From: an uncultured bacterium
GTDB lineage: Bacteria; Planctomycetota; UBA1135
Direction: 5' to 3'
NCBI GenBank assembly: GCA_937919925.1
Contig: CALFOT010000011.1
Span: 1 to 64,000 of the forward strand
DNA length: 64,000 nucleotides
The translations under genes and the position numbers were made by a program. Positions within the stretch are counted from its first letter, which is position 1. Each line of letters begins with the position of its first letter. The notes under the pieces were generated by a model that was not told where the DNA came from, made no database searches, and was given only the letters and a program-made list of their open reading frames with translations. Below are positions 51,964 to 61,433 of the stretch, piece by piece.

Positions 51964-53658
51964 ATGCCGCATTTGGAAGGCTTGTTGATGATCGGAATCC
52001 TGCTAGCCGCAGGTGTTTTGGGTGGTTGGGTTGCGCGCTTGTTGCGCTTGCCCACTCTTACCGGATATCTAGCTGCGGGCATAGGCATACACCTGCTTGC
52101 GAATCAAGGTTACCTCCAGCCCGATACTCTCGAAGACTTGCGGAATCCGGTCAATGATCTCGCGATTGCCCTTGCCCTATTTATTCTTGGCGGACAATTC
52201 AAACTGCGGGCTCGCAGCGGCGGCCCTTCTGGAATGAGTGCTTTGCTGCGTGTTTCGTTAGTTGAATCCGCGTTTACCTTCTCCGTAGTGGCTGGACTCT
52301 GCTTGGCTGTTTTGGGCTCTCTTCCGGGCGCGGTTTTGTTAGGCATCATGGCGATTGCAGTAGCGCCGGCTACCACCCTCGAGGTCCTACACGAATACGA
52401 GGCTAAAGGTGCGGCCACGCAAAAGATAAAACAACTTACCGCATTGTCCAATGTGTGGGCGGTGTTTCTATTTGAGTTGGCTTTGCTTATTCTGATCGCA
52501 CTCGATGGCGGAGAAACCAGCATCATGGATCCGATCTGGGATGTATTCGGCTCTCTGCTCTACGGATTCCTTGCGGGGCATGCGCTGATTTTAATGCAGG
52601 AGCGCGTGGGCCGCGCCAACTACGCCGTACCGCTACTTGCCGTAATCCTTCTCACCATTGGCGCCTGCGAACTAACAGACGTGCCGCATATGCTGGCCTT
52701 CCTCGCTACAGGCGCTGTGGTGGTGAATCGCTCGCAACTTTTTCCACGCATTACTGCGGCCATGGATGTGTATGCGCAACCCGCCATCGTGTTGTTTTTT
52801 GTGCTGAGCGGTTCCCACTTAGATTTCAGCATGTTGGTCTCCAACTGGCTGGCTGTGGGTATTTATGTACTCGCGCGCACCCTCGGCAAAACTTTAGGCG
52901 CCCATGTTGGCCTATACGGTTTGAAGGCGATACAACCGAATCGCCACGGGCAAAATCCGCCGATAGGTTTAGCCCTGTTGTGCCAAGCCGGTGCCGCCAT
53001 TGCCTTGGCTGGTTATGTAGAGTCCTACGATCCCGTATTAGGTAAACAACTGTTGGCCATTATTCTTGGCTCGGTGATTTTCTTCGAGCTGTTTGGCCCC
53101 ATTTTGGTCAAAAAAGTAACTGTTGCTGCGGGCGAAGTGAGCTTGGGTAACCTCATCGCACACACCGCAGACCGTGAAGGCCGACGTGGTTGGCGTGCAG
53201 CCCTACGCGCAACTTTGGGCCACCATTACGCGGGGAAAGGACAGGATCCAATGCAGATTACCGTCGAGCGTTTTATGCGCCCAGATACCACCGCGCTGCA
53301 AGGTAACGCCAACATGGATGTCATCCTGCGTTTTGCCAACAGTTCGCCTTTCAACCATTTCCCAGTGATTGATCCGCAAGGCCTATTGGTGGGTGTAGTC
53401 ACGCTCGCGGACCTAAGCCAAATCGCCTACGACAAACGTACAGCTGCCTTAGTCACCGCCGAGGACATGGCTACGTTGAGCCCCGTAGAAGCATCGCTGA
53501 CTGCCACCACTACCTTGCCAGAGGCTCTCGAGTTCTTTAAACACTTCCCTGGCAACACCGCCGCAGTGATTGCCAGTGCACAGCAGCCCACCCTCATCGG
53601 AATGGTCGAGCGAAGTGAAGTTCTTCACCTCGCTCGACGTTTAGATGACAGCGTTTAG
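51964..53658 (+). CDS. CPA2-family cation:proton antiporter with C-terminal CBS pair
   Basis: 564 residues. About twelve membrane helices (residues 5-390) have CPA2/KefB-like features such as LRLPTLTGYLAAGIGIH, DLAIALALFILGGQF and SVIFFELFGPILVKKV. The cytoplasmic tail (about 435-560) contains two CBS motifs (FPVIDPQGLLVGVVTLADL and the region ending LIGMVERSEVLHLARRL), which usually bind adenine nucleotides and gate transport. It probably exchanges Na+ or K+ for protons in the inner membrane. It lacks the KTN domain of KefB/C. It converges with hflC-like across six bases. Confidence 0.86.
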   Translation: MPHLEGLLMIGILLAAGVLGGWVARLLRLPTLTGYLAAGIGIHLLANQGYLQPDTLEDLRNPVNDLAIALALFILGGQFKLRARSGGPSGMSALLRVSLVESAFTFSVVAGLCLAVLGSLPGAVLLGIMAIAVAPATTLEVLHEYEAKGAATQKIKQLTALSNVWAVFLFELALLILIALDGGETSIMDPIWDVFGSLLYGFLAGHALILMQERVGRANYAVPLLAVILLTIGACELTDVPHMLAFLATGAVVVNRSQLFPRITAAMDVYAQPAIVLFFVLSGSHLDFSMLVSNWLAVGIYVLARTLGKTLGAHVGLYGLKAIQPNRHGQNPPIGLALLCQAGAAIALAGYVESYDPVLGKQLLAIILGSVIFFELFGPILVKKVTVAAGEVSLGNLIAHTADREGRRGWRAALRATLGHHYAGKGQDPMQITVERFMRPDTTALQGNANMDVILRFANSSPFNHFPVIDPQGLLVGVVTLADLSQIAYDKRTAALVTAEDMATLSPVEASLTATTTLPEALEFFKHFPGNTAAVIASAQQPTLIGMVERSEVLHLARRLDDSV

Positions 53659-53664
53659 GCGAGC

Positions 53665-54726
53665 CTAATCACCAACTAACATCTTGGTCAGCTCACTGAG
53701 ATTCAAAATCGTAGGCACCGCCGGATCGTCGCTATTCAAAATGACGCTTGGGATGTTTAGATTTTCCGCAGCTTGCAGCGCCAATAAAATGCGACCGCCT
53801 TCCGAGTTTAAAGCCAAAGTACGCAGCTCATTGCGTAACGCTTCTGCCATTTCCAACGCTAGCTGACCAGTGGCTTCTGCAATCACCTTTTCAGCGTCGC
53901 CTTCGGCTTTCATTTCCGCGGCGTAAACATTAGCATCTGCACGAATAGTGGCGATGAGAACGTCGTATTCCGATTTCTTCTCTTGCACCTTCTTGTCCCA
54001 ACCCTGAGTCAAGGCCTTTTCTGCCGCAACGATTTTGCTGTCATACAGATTGACCGTTTTCTCTTCTTCGGCGACCTTAGTTTGAGCTTGGTCCAGCAAA
54101 GCTTTCTGACGCAAAAACTGTTTATCTTGGAGTTTCTCTTCGTATTCCGGCTGGAAACGTAAGCGTCGAATCAAAATCGATTCCGCCTTGCAATGAAACT
54201 CAAGTAAATCTTGGTTCATGATAGGCAGAACGTTATCCACCAAGCTCAGGCGCGCATCAGTCAACTGCAAAGATTCCGATGTGAGCTTAGAAAGTTGGTC
54301 TCGCAGAATTGCCGTCACCTTAGACTTCACCCGATCCTGGTACTGAATTTTCAGACCTTCGTCGACGATTTCCCAAGCCTCGCCAGCAATAATTTTGTAC
54401 GTCACCGAAACTTCGTAGGTGACGACGTTGCCGTCGGCAGCACGAATTTCTAATGGCTTTTCAAAATTATCAGTTTCACTCCGTCCGCGCGATCCGGGAT
54501 CGGTGGTGTAGTGCAGGAAGTGTGTGGTGGCCGGCAAGAAATGCCACTTGTGGTAACCGCTAATGCCAACATGAAATCCCGTAGGGAAATCAGCTTGAAC
54601 AATACCACTACCGCCCCACTGGCTTTGTTTGACGCCGATGGTTGCTGGCGGAACGCGTTTGAGCAGCAGCGCCACAAACAGCGGCGTCAGAATGAACAGA
54701 ACCAAAATGGCTATGAGTTTTTTCAT
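53665..54726 (-). CDS. SPFH/band-7 membrane protein, HflC-like partner
   Basis: 353 residues with one N-terminal membrane helix (about 4-22), an SPFH domain (about 25-195; IRAADGNVVTYEVSVTYKI), a charged coiled-coil (about 195-285) and a C-terminal Ala/Leu-rich region ending in ILNLSELTKML. Such proteins assemble into membrane-associated rings that control FtsH-type proteases or organise microdomains. The start overlaps the stop of the larger SPFH gene by four bases, so they likely form one hetero-oligomer like HflK/HflC. No ftsH gene is nearby. Confidence 0.82.
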   Translation of the reverse strand: MKKLIAILVLFILTPLFVALLLKRVPPATIGVKQSQWGGSGIVQADFPTGFHVGISGYHKWHFLPATTHFLHYTTDPGSRGRSETDNFEKPLEIRAADGNVVTYEVSVTYKIIAGEAWEIVDEGLKIQYQDRVKSKVTAILRDQLSKLTSESLQLTDARLSLVDNVLPIMNQDLLEFHCKAESILIRRLRFQPEYEEKLQDKQFLRQKALLDQAQTKVAEEEKTVNLYDSKIVAAEKALTQGWDKKVQEKKSEYDVLIATIRADANVYAAEMKAEGDAEKVIAEATGQLALEMAEALRNELRTLALNSEGGRILLALQAAENLNIPSVILNSDDPAVPTILNLSELTKMLVGD

Positions 54727-55940
54727 CGGTTGCTACCTTCTTTTACTGCAGCACCTGGAACAGCGCCTAAATGTTCAATCCGAATCGGTGCCGGATCCCG
54801 CCGATACGGCACGATCTCAAATACAATCTTGGCAAATTTACGCGCCAGCTCTTCGCGCACGAGTATGTCACCACGCGCAGCAAGCGCCTCAACTTTGGCC
54901 GTCAAACCTTGCGCCTCTTTACGCGCCTGAAGTTCTAAACCGCGCGCTTCTTGAACTAGCCGACGTTCTGCGGCCTGACCAGCTCCTACCATCTGAATGC
55001 GATAAGCATCAGCATCTTTAGTAAGGCGCACAGCAAATTTCTCTTCGCTGATCCGATCGTTCTCCAAGCTACCAAGTAGCAATTCATACTCCGTGGCTTT
55101 ATCGCGTTCGATGTTGGCCAAGCGCCGTTCCCGCGCAAGCACCAGTTGCATCGCTTCAGCTTTTAACTTTTCGACATCTTGTTCGGCGACCTTACGATCC
55201 TCAATGGCACGCTCGTATTTCGGTTCGAATTTGGGCTTGGGTGTGATGATTTGCATAATCTCAATACCATGCGCATTCATCATTTCATTCAAGCGAGCTT
55301 CTGCGGCTCGTGCAGCAACGCTCAAGTTCGACATCTCAGTAACCTGCTCGGCAGAAAAGCGACCGAACTCATCGCGCAGCACAGAACGAGCAAAAGATTT
55401 GACCCAGTTTTGCTTAAAGCCTTCCCCAAAGCCGGAATCATGTAAGACCACGTTGGCAAGACCAGGAATGATTTTGTACTGAATCTCTAGGGTCTCAAAC
55501 CAAAAATTCGAGCCATCCTTGGCGCGTACCGTCAGCTTGCTCACCAAGTTCGCGTGTTTATCCGTTTCCCCTTCCATCGTGAAATTGTTCGGAGATTTGT
55601 CGAACACGAACGCTTGCGAGATGAAGGGCAAGAAAATCTTGTAGCCCGGATTGTTGACGATTTCTTCTTCGCCCGTCACGTAATTTACAATCACTGCCAC
55701 TTCCGTATCTTTGACCTCAATGATGCCGCCTTTGCCTGAAACAAATGCGCCCACTATGAAAATCAGGAAGAGCAGCACAATCGCACCAGTGAAAACGGCC
55801 TTTTTGTTGACATCTGGCATTTGTGGCATTTGTGGCATCTGTGGCCCACCACCTGCAGGTGGTGGACGGCGAGGAGGACGGGGCGGGCGTGGCGGATTTC
55901 CGCCACCACCCAGATCAGGAAAGTCGGAGGGTGTAGTCAT
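54723..55940 (-). CDS. SPFH/band-7 membrane protein, HflK-like, with Pro/Gly/Met-rich N-terminus
   Basis: 405 residues. The cytoplasmic N-terminus (1-45) is rich in Gly, Pro, Arg and Met, including three QMP repeats, like the Gly/Pro-rich start of HflK. A membrane helix (about 48-68; AIVLLFLIFIVGAFV) precedes an SPFH domain (about 75-255) and a long charged coiled-coil (about 250-375). It forms a coupled pair with the downstream HflC-like gene. TAATCC lies six bases before the ATG at 55940, a weak match to the leaderless pattern used elsewhere. Confidence 0.83.
   Translation of the reverse strand: MTTPSDFPDLGGGGNPPRPPRPPRRPPPAGGGPQMPQMPQMPDVNKKAVFTGAIVLLFLIFIVGAFVSGKGGIIEVKDTEVAVIVNYVTGEEEIVNNPGYKIFLPFISQAFVFDKSPNNFTMEGETDKHANLVSKLTVRAKDGSNFWFETLEIQYKIIPGLANVVLHDSGFGEGFKQNWVKSFARSVLRDEFGRFSAEQVTEMSNLSVAARAAEARLNEMMNAHGIEIMQIITPKPKFEPKYERAIEDRKVAEQDVEKLKAEAMQLVLARERRLANIERDKATEYELLLGSLENDRISEEKFAVRLTKDADAYRIQMVGAGQAAERRLVQEARGLELQARKEAQGLTAKVEALAARGDILVREELARKFAKIVFEIVPYRRDPAPIRIEHLGAVPGAAVKEGSNR
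55815..55841 (-). repeat. Nine-base tandem repeat encoding QMP triplets
   Basis: Three nearly identical nine-base units (TGGCATTTG on the plus strand) encode the QMPQMPQMP stretch, about residues 34-42 of the HflK-like protein, just before its membrane helix. Confidence 0.8.
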
Positions 55941-55992
55941 CGGTTTGGATTACGCGCAGGATACCCGCTTTGAAGGTGATAACGGGGCCTCT

Positions 55993-56979
55993 ATGCTGCG
56001 CCTTGTGATTTCATTGAAACGCCTACGCTTCAGCCGATTGCCAGCGCTGGTATTCGTTGGCTTGGTGCTTTTTTCCGGGCTTGCCTTTATGGGCATGGTG
56101 CTTAACGCAACGAGCTTATTCACGCATTTCCACTTCTATTTGGCCCTGTCTTGGGGATTATGGCTGCTGGCCTTTGCTTCCTTGCCTCGTCTGCGCCGCT
56201 GCTTCTGGGTGCCTAAGCGAATTTTTCAGGTTGGCACAGTCATGCTACTGGCGCATAGCGGCGCAGTCGGCAGCCTGTGGATTGGCGCTGCCCAACCCGA
56301 TCTCGCTTCACCCAACCACCTCGACATTGTCTGGTTTAACAGCCATCATCAACTGGCTGGAATCACCGATTTGGAAAAACTTCTGGCGCCCAACCTTCCG
56401 GATATCATCGCGATCGCCGAGGTTGGGCCTGAGGTGGAGTTGGATCTGCCCGGTTTCAACTACATCTGGCGCAGCAGCCAGAATTCTGGAATGCTGATCG
56501 CTTCGCGTTTTCCCCTCGAAAATCAGCGCATTCTGGCTTCTTCTGCGGGTGCCCGCGATCAACTGCTCGTCGACGTCATCGTCGAGCGCCGCCGTTTCAA
56601 ACTCATGGCCGTGCATCTGCGCAAACCTTATGAACGAGGGCAAATCGACGAATTGAAAGCCATCGCGGCAACCGTAGTAAAATTGAGCGACGTCATCGTG
56701 GTTGGTGATTTCAACACCACTCCTTGGTCCGCACAGTTTCGCAACTTATGTCGAGATGCCGAACTGCAGCATGCCGGTGCCGGCTTTGGCTTACTCAATT
56801 CCTTTGGCCTCAGCCGCTGGAGACTTTTCCCAATTCCCATTGATCACATGCTGATGAAAGGGGCCATTGGAATTGAAAGTATTGCAGTGCTGCCGTGGTT
56901 AAATAGTGACCACCACCCCATCCGCGCAAGGTTTCTGTTAGGAACTCCACGCGGTCGCAAGGCGCGCAGCGACCACTGA
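55993..56979 (+). CDS. Membrane-anchored endonuclease/exonuclease/phosphatase (EEP) family protein, YafD-like
   Basis: 328 residues from the ATG at 55993; the open frame continues upstream antisense to the HflK-like gene, which is unlikely to be coding. Three membrane helices (about 18-95) are followed by an EEP domain: DIVWFNSHH, IAIAEVGPE, LMAVHLRKPY, VVGDFNTTPWS and SDHHPIRARF. The catalytic Asp/Asn/His residues are present, so metal-dependent phosphodiester or phosphate-ester hydrolysis is likely. The catalytic side probably faces the periplasm. The last 42 bases overlap the 3' end of miaA. Confidence 0.82.
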   Translation: MLRLVISLKRLRFSRLPALVFVGLVLFSGLAFMGMVLNATSLFTHFHFYLALSWGLWLLAFASLPRLRRCFWVPKRIFQVGTVMLLAHSGAVGSLWIGAAQPDLASPNHLDIVWFNSHHQLAGITDLEKLLAPNLPDIIAIAEVGPEVELDLPGFNYIWRSSQNSGMLIASRFPLENQRILASSAGARDQLLVDVIVERRRFKLMAVHLRKPYERGQIDELKAIAATVVKLSDVIVVGDFNTTPWSAQFRNLCRDAELQHAGAGFGLLNSFGLSRWRLFPIPIDHMLMKGAIGIESIAVLPWLNSDHHPIRARFLLGTPRGRKARSDH

Positions 56980-57855
56980 GGCTGCTTGTTCGGGCTGCAT
57001 GGCCACGCGGCGTAAATCCGTAAAGGAACGCAGCCAAGTCATTTGCCGGCGGATTAATACATTGGTCTTAAAAACCGCGCGTTGCAAAGCATCTTCCAAG
57101 CTGCAGCGGCCTTCTAAATAATCGCGTAGCTGCCAATAACCAATCGCCTTGCCAGCACTGCGGCTAAAGCCCTTGCCATCCAGTAGCGTTTGAATTTCCT
57201 GTAAAAGGCCAGCGTCGACCATGGCTTGAAAACGACTTGCGACCCGTTGATGCAACACTTCGCGTGGCCATTCCAATAAGGCTGCCGGTTCGCCGATGGT
57301 GGTGCGTTGCCCCCACTGCTCCTGCCAGTCACTCATAGATTTCCCAGTGGTGCGCCACACGCCCAGCGCGCGTACGAGGCGGCGCGTATCGTTGGGATGA
57401 ATGCGTTGGGCAGCATTGTGATCGACCGCTTCTAGTTGCGCGCGCAGGGCACTGGGGCCATTTTGCTGCAGCTCGGTATCCAACTCACGTTGAAGTTCGG
57501 GGCTGGTGTCAGGGATATCCAGCAACCCAAATACCAAAGCTTTGAACCACATGATGGTGCCGCCAACATAAAGTATTTTTTTTCCCCGCGCTTGGACTGC
57601 AGCTTCCGCAGCAGCCGCGGCCTGCAAATAACGGGCGACGGAAAACTCCTCCGAGGCCTCTACCAAATTAATCAAATGATGTGGTACCGCAGCCAGCTCT
57701 GCAGCACTAGGCTTGGCGGTACCGATATCCATGCCACGATAGACCAACATCGAATCCAAGGACAAGATTTCTGCATCTAACAATCCAGCCAGCTCCAAGG
57801 CCACCGCCGTCTTGCCTGATGCCGTTGGACCCAACAAAAAAAACCGCGCGGCCAC
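56938..57855 (-). CDS. miaA: tRNA dimethylallyltransferase
   Basis: 305 residues with a GTG start, seven bases after the M16 peptidase stop. Motifs: P-loop LLGPTASGKTAVA, SLDSMLVYRGMDIGTAKP, YVGGTIMWFKALVFGL and HPNDTRRLVRALGVW. It adds an isopentenyl group from DMAPP to A37 of tRNAs that read codons starting with U. It is the last gene of a probable operon behind two M16 peptidase genes and overlaps the convergent EEP gene by 42 bases. Confidence 0.95.
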   Translation of the reverse strand: MAARFFLLGPTASGKTAVALELAGLLDAEILSLDSMLVYRGMDIGTAKPSAAELAAVPHHLINLVEASEEFSVARYLQAAAAAEAAVQARGKKILYVGGTIMWFKALVFGLLDIPDTSPELQRELDTELQQNGPSALRAQLEAVDHNAAQRIHPNDTRRLVRALGVWRTTGKSMSDWQEQWGQRTTIGEPAALLEWPREVLHQRVASRFQAMVDAGLLQEIQTLLDGKGFSRSAGKAIGYWQLRDYLEGRCSLEDALQRAVFKTNVLIRRQMTWLRSFTDLRRVAMQPEQAASVVAARLATAWSS

Positions 57856-57861
57856 CCTTCT

Positions 57862-59145
57862 TTACTCCGACGGCATTAATACCGCCACCGCTGATTGCTG
57901 AGGCTGAAACAACTCGGTGGCACGGGCGCGAACATCTTCAAAGGTGATTTCACCCAGCACATCAAGCATCAAAAATGGCGGCACCTCGCCGAGTAAACTG
58001 GAGAGAATGCTGCCAGCGAGTGCCGTCGGCGTTTGGAGTCCACTAATCAATCCGCCCCAGGCAGCACGTTTCAGACGTTCAAAATCTGCAAGCGCTGGCC
58101 CCTTATGAGCGAAAGCTTCCGCCGCAGCCCGAATCTCCGTCACAAAAGTTTTTGGGTCATCGCACAGACCACTCGCAATCACGTGGCCCCAGTCGGAATC
58201 GCCCGACCAATGACAACCAAAGCTATCGTCAATCACGCCGCGCTGATAAAGATCCGCGTGGGTATCACTGGCCATGTCAAATGCCAAATCCAGCACCAAA
58301 CTACTCAGCAAGCGCGTGCGCAAGCGCTCACGACCATCTGCTACGCCAGTTTCTGCCCGCCATCCAATCCACACATGCGGACGGGTGACCGGAAATTTTT
58401 CCTCTAGCCATTCCGCTGCGGGGCAACTTGGTTCGCTGGGGTAAAGTTTCGTGGCCAGCGGAGTAGGATCGAGATCGAGGCGCGGCTCAAGGTAAGCGAG
58501 CACCTCTTCTACATCAAAATCACCCGCCAGCGCAAGGCGCATCGCTCGGGGTCGATAAAAGCCGTCATAACAATCCTGCAAGTGTTGGGCATGGATGGAA
58601 CGCACATCCTCCACCGTGCCGCCCGGCTCAACGCGAATTCCATGTTTGGAATACAACGCTTCATGGAGCAAAAAAGTACCGCGAAAACCGGGATGATCAG
58701 CGTACATGCGCACCTCCTGCTCAATGATGCCGCGTTCTTTTTCGACGCGCTCCTCAGTAATCAATGGGTGCTGCACAAAATCTACCAGCACATCCAAACA
58801 TTCATGAAAACGCGAGGCCGTGGTGAAGTGGTAAGTAGTTGTACGAAACGATGTGCCGCCATTGAAGCGCGCGCCGAGTTTGCCGAAACGGTCAAAAACC
58901 TTTTCTTCTGTGCCTTCGAACAGCTTGTGTTCTAAGTAATGCGCACTGCCGCCAGGTACTTCCACGACGGCGCCCGAAGGCATTTGAAAGTGGGTATCGG
59001 TACTGCCAAAGCGCAAACCGAAATGCCCTGATGAGGTACTAAAACCTGGCGTGCGACACAAAGCTATTTGCGTGCCCGCGGCGCTTTCTGCCAAAACTAC
59101 AGTTTCACCGCTTTGCTCGTGGTGGATGGTTTGGGTGATTTTCAT
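57862..59145 (-). CDS. M16 zinc peptidase, active subunit (YmfH-like)
   Basis: 427 residues. The inverted zinc motif is present as HYLEH, followed by LFEGTEEKVFDRFGKLGARFNGGT and the distal glutamate in RGIIEQEVRMY. Length and architecture (two about 210-residue halves) fit the short M16B peptidases that work as heterodimers. The upstream paralogue lacks HxxEH and overlaps this gene by four bases. Together they resemble the YmfF/YmfH pair and would degrade small peptides; cytoplasmic, since no signal peptide is visible. Confidence 0.92.
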   Translation of the reverse strand: MKITQTIHHEQSGETVVLAESAAGTQIALCRTPGFSTSSGHFGLRFGSTDTHFQMPSGAVVEVPGGSAHYLEHKLFEGTEEKVFDRFGKLGARFNGGTSFRTTTYHFTTASRFHECLDVLVDFVQHPLITEERVEKERGIIEQEVRMYADHPGFRGTFLLHEALYSKHGIRVEPGGTVEDVRSIHAQHLQDCYDGFYRPRAMRLALAGDFDVEEVLAYLEPRLDLDPTPLATKLYPSEPSCPAAEWLEEKFPVTRPHVWIGWRAETGVADGRERLRTRLLSSLVLDLAFDMASDTHADLYQRGVIDDSFGCHWSGDSDWGHVIASGLCDDPKTFVTEIRAAAEAFAHKGPALADFERLKRAAWGGLISGLQTPTALAGSILSSLLGEVPPFLMLDVLGEITFEDVRARATELFQPQQSAVAVLMPSE

Positions 59146-60425
59146 GATACCTTTCCAGACAACATATAGGCCAAATCAGGCACCAGCAAACGCGCGGCCT
59201 CGGCGATTTCTTGCGGTTGCAAATCTTGTAACAATGCGGCCCGCGCTGCCGGGGAGCGATGCAAACCAAGGCTATGCTCGCGCACAAAGTAATTGGCCAA
59301 CTCATGGCCAGAATCCGCAAGGCCGCGCAAACGGTCTAAGCGATTGACCAACACCATTTCCATTTCTTCGGCGGTAGGACCGTTTGCTTGCAAATCAAGC
59401 AGCTGGGTATCCACTTCAGCCCGCACTTCTTCATAAGCGCTGGCATCAATCCCGGCGGCCACCGTAACCAAACCTTTGCGCGCGCGCTGGGTTGCGTAGA
59501 TGCCATAAGCCAAGGATTTTTCTTCCCGCACTACGCGGAACAAACGCCCATGCGAGCCGCCGCCTAGTACCGAGCATGCAAAGCCTAGAGCTTCCACAAG
59601 TCGCTTGCTAGATGGTTCCGCATAACGAAACCCGTAGTGGAACTGCGCCTGATCCATCTCTAACTCTTCTTTCACTTCGCGCACTGCTGCCGGCACCGGG
59701 CGACTGATTTCCGTCAGCGTGACCACGTTGTTACGGTGGCCAAAAACATCCGCAAGCCAAGCTGAGATGATATCGGGATCACAGGGCCCAACCACAACGG
59801 CGGTAATCCGCGCGCGCGCGAGTAACTCCAGCCGCGCGGCTTCCAAATCGGCGGCCGTCAACGCGGCTACCGCCTCTTCAGAATCCCAAGATTGCAGACC
59901 ATAGGGCTCGTGCGCACACATCAATCGCAAAAAACGTTCTTCGGCATAACTTGGGCGATCATCTTTGCGCTCAGCAAGGCGTTGCAACAACAGCGCACGC
60001 TCGCGGGCGACGACTTGCTCATCAAAAGGGCTGCCATCTTGGCCTCGTCGTGGTTGCTCCAACAGTTGCTGCACCAGAGTGAGCAACTGCGGCACCACGG
60101 TAGTGCCGGAGGGCAAAAAACGCTCACCTACCCAAGCCAAACTCACATCCAAGCGGTGATCTTCGCCGTTACGCCCGGTGTCAAGAGAACAGCCCGCGCC
60201 GTAGGCCGCTTGCAGGGCGCGTGACAGGTCGCGACGCGTGGGCAGTGCTGCGGAGCCCTGTTGCAGCACCTCGGACAACAGCGTGCGGGCGGCACGGCCA
60301 GCATCCAGCGGCATGTCCAGCGAAAGCCCAAGTTGGGCGCGCTTGAACCGAGGTTCAGGCAAACACAGCAGTTCCACACCGGGAGCTGGCTGACGAAGTT
60401 CGGGAATGGTCTGCAAGAAGCCCAT
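59142..60425 (-). CDS. M16-family peptidase-like protein, non-catalytic subunit (YmfF-like)
   Basis: 427 residues, the same size as its neighbour. It has the M16 fold features (TLLSEVLQQGSAALPTRRDL, AAYGAGCSLDTGRNG, LGFACSVLGGGSHGRLFRVV, LAYGIYATQ) but no HxxEH motif at the expected place. As in other bacterial M16 pairs it likely contributes the substrate-binding half of a heterodimer. It heads the operon with the active subunit and miaA. The promoter box TAGGAT (60435-60440) lies nine bases before the ATG and overlaps the divergent promoter of the secreted-protein gene. Confidence 0.87.
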   Translation of the reverse strand: MGFLQTIPELRQPAPGVELLCLPEPRFKRAQLGLSLDMPLDAGRAARTLLSEVLQQGSAALPTRRDLSRALQAAYGAGCSLDTGRNGEDHRLDVSLAWVGERFLPSGTTVVPQLLTLVQQLLEQPRRGQDGSPFDEQVVARERALLLQRLAERKDDRPSYAEERFLRLMCAHEPYGLQSWDSEEAVAALTAADLEAARLELLARARITAVVVGPCDPDIISAWLADVFGHRNNVVTLTEISRPVPAAVREVKEELEMDQAQFHYGFRYAEPSSKRLVEALGFACSVLGGGSHGRLFRVVREEKSLAYGIYATQRARKGLVTVAAGIDASAYEEVRAEVDTQLLDLQANGPTAEEMEMVLVNRLDRLRGLADSGHELANYFVREHSLGLHRSPAARAALLQDLQPQEIAEAARLLVPDLAYMLSGKVS

Positions 60426-60433
60426 GTGACGCG

Positions 60434-60440
60434 TATCCTA
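60434..60440. promoter_or_regulatory. Symmetric TATCCTA box shared by divergent genes
   Basis: The minus strand reads TAGGAT nine bases before the M16 ATG (60425); the plus strand reads TATCCT 23 bases before the ATG at 60463. The two -10-like boxes overlap almost completely. Confidence 0.38.
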
Positions 60441-60462
60441 GGCGAGCCGACGCCCCATTCCG

Positions 60463-61425
60463 ATGCCGAAATTCTTCCTACTTACTGTGCCACTGTTGTG
60501 GTTGACTTCTATCGCTGCTGCCCAAGAGCTTGAGGTTCCTGCTTTAGAGACCCCTGCAGGCGTCGTCGAGACCACCGCCCAAGTGGTTGCACCCGCCCAG
60601 CAACCAGCAGACTCCGCAACTCCCCTCCTTGAAATCCCCACCGGTTTCGCCGCTGTAGGAAGCATCACGGATTCCAATGCACTCCTCTTGGAAATCGCCA
60701 GCGCCCAGTTCGCCGCCAAAGACCCAAGTTTGGTCGCGGGCATTCGCTTGAAGCTCTACTTAAAAGAGCGTGAAGATGGTCACGCCAGTGAAGTTGGCTT
60801 TGCCTTGGTCTATCGACTTCATCCACGCGAAATCATTCGTTTGGAAATCGAAGATGCCGAGCGCGGTACGTCGGTGCAAAAAGGCTTCGATGGCAGCGAT
60901 TATTGGCTCACCGAAGACGGCAAAGAAAAACAAATCCTCAGCGGGCATGAGTTTGGCAAAGACCGTGAATCCATCGAAGATGCCATGGATTTGTGTTCCG
61001 ACCTCATGCTGATGCTCGATTTCCGCCAGCTTGAAAAACGTAATATGCCGCGTGCCGTGTTGCAGCATCAAGACGGCCGCCGCATTTTAGTGGGTGACAT
61101 CAAACGCCGCGAAGGCAGCAAATGGCGTTACCACTTGTGGCTATCCAAGGATAACCTGCAGCCGCATCGTTTAGAGTTGGCCCGAGCAGTCGAAACGAAA
61201 GAAACCGCCGCGTTGGTGCCGCCGGAGAGTGCATTAGAAACGCAGCCTGGCGCACCGCCAACGACTACCATCGAATATCAGCGCTTCGAGCTGATGGCCT
61301 ATGAAGCTTTCGACGGCCGCTTTATCCCCCGCTTGGTGGAAATGTTTCCCACTCCATTTTCAAGCGACGCAGACTTGCCAGCGCGGATTCTACAGATCCA
61401 CCAGTTTGAATGGGTAGCTAACTAA
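60463..61425 (+). CDS. Secreted protein of unknown function (possibly LolA/LolB-like fold)
   Basis: 320 residues with a signal peptide (FFLLTVPLLWLTSIAAA then QELE). A Pro/Thr/Ala-rich segment follows (about 25-65), then a beta-rich domain with LRLKLYLKE-like strands, VYRLHPREIIRLEIED, KGFDGSDYWLTEDGKEK and ILVGDIKRREGSKWRYHLWLSKDNLQPHRLEL. The alternation of strands and the phrase of the type 'substrate with which a model was trained' is reminiscent of outer-membrane lipoprotein-sorting-like folds, but I cannot confirm any family. It is divergent from the M16 operon and converges with mutL eight bases after its stop. Confidence 0.6.
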   Translation: MPKFFLLTVPLLWLTSIAAAQELEVPALETPAGVVETTAQVVAPAQQPADSATPLLEIPTGFAAVGSITDSNALLLEIASAQFAAKDPSLVAGIRLKLYLKEREDGHASEVGFALVYRLHPREIIRLEIEDAERGTSVQKGFDGSDYWLTEDGKEKQILSGHEFGKDRESIEDAMDLCSDLMLMLDFRQLEKRNMPRAVLQHQDGRRILVGDIKRREGSKWRYHLWLSKDNLQPHRLELARAVETKETAALVPPESALETQPGAPPTTTIEYQRFELMAYEAFDGRFIPRLVEMFPTPFSSDADLPARILQIHQFEWVAN

Positions 61426-61433
61426 ACGCGGCC

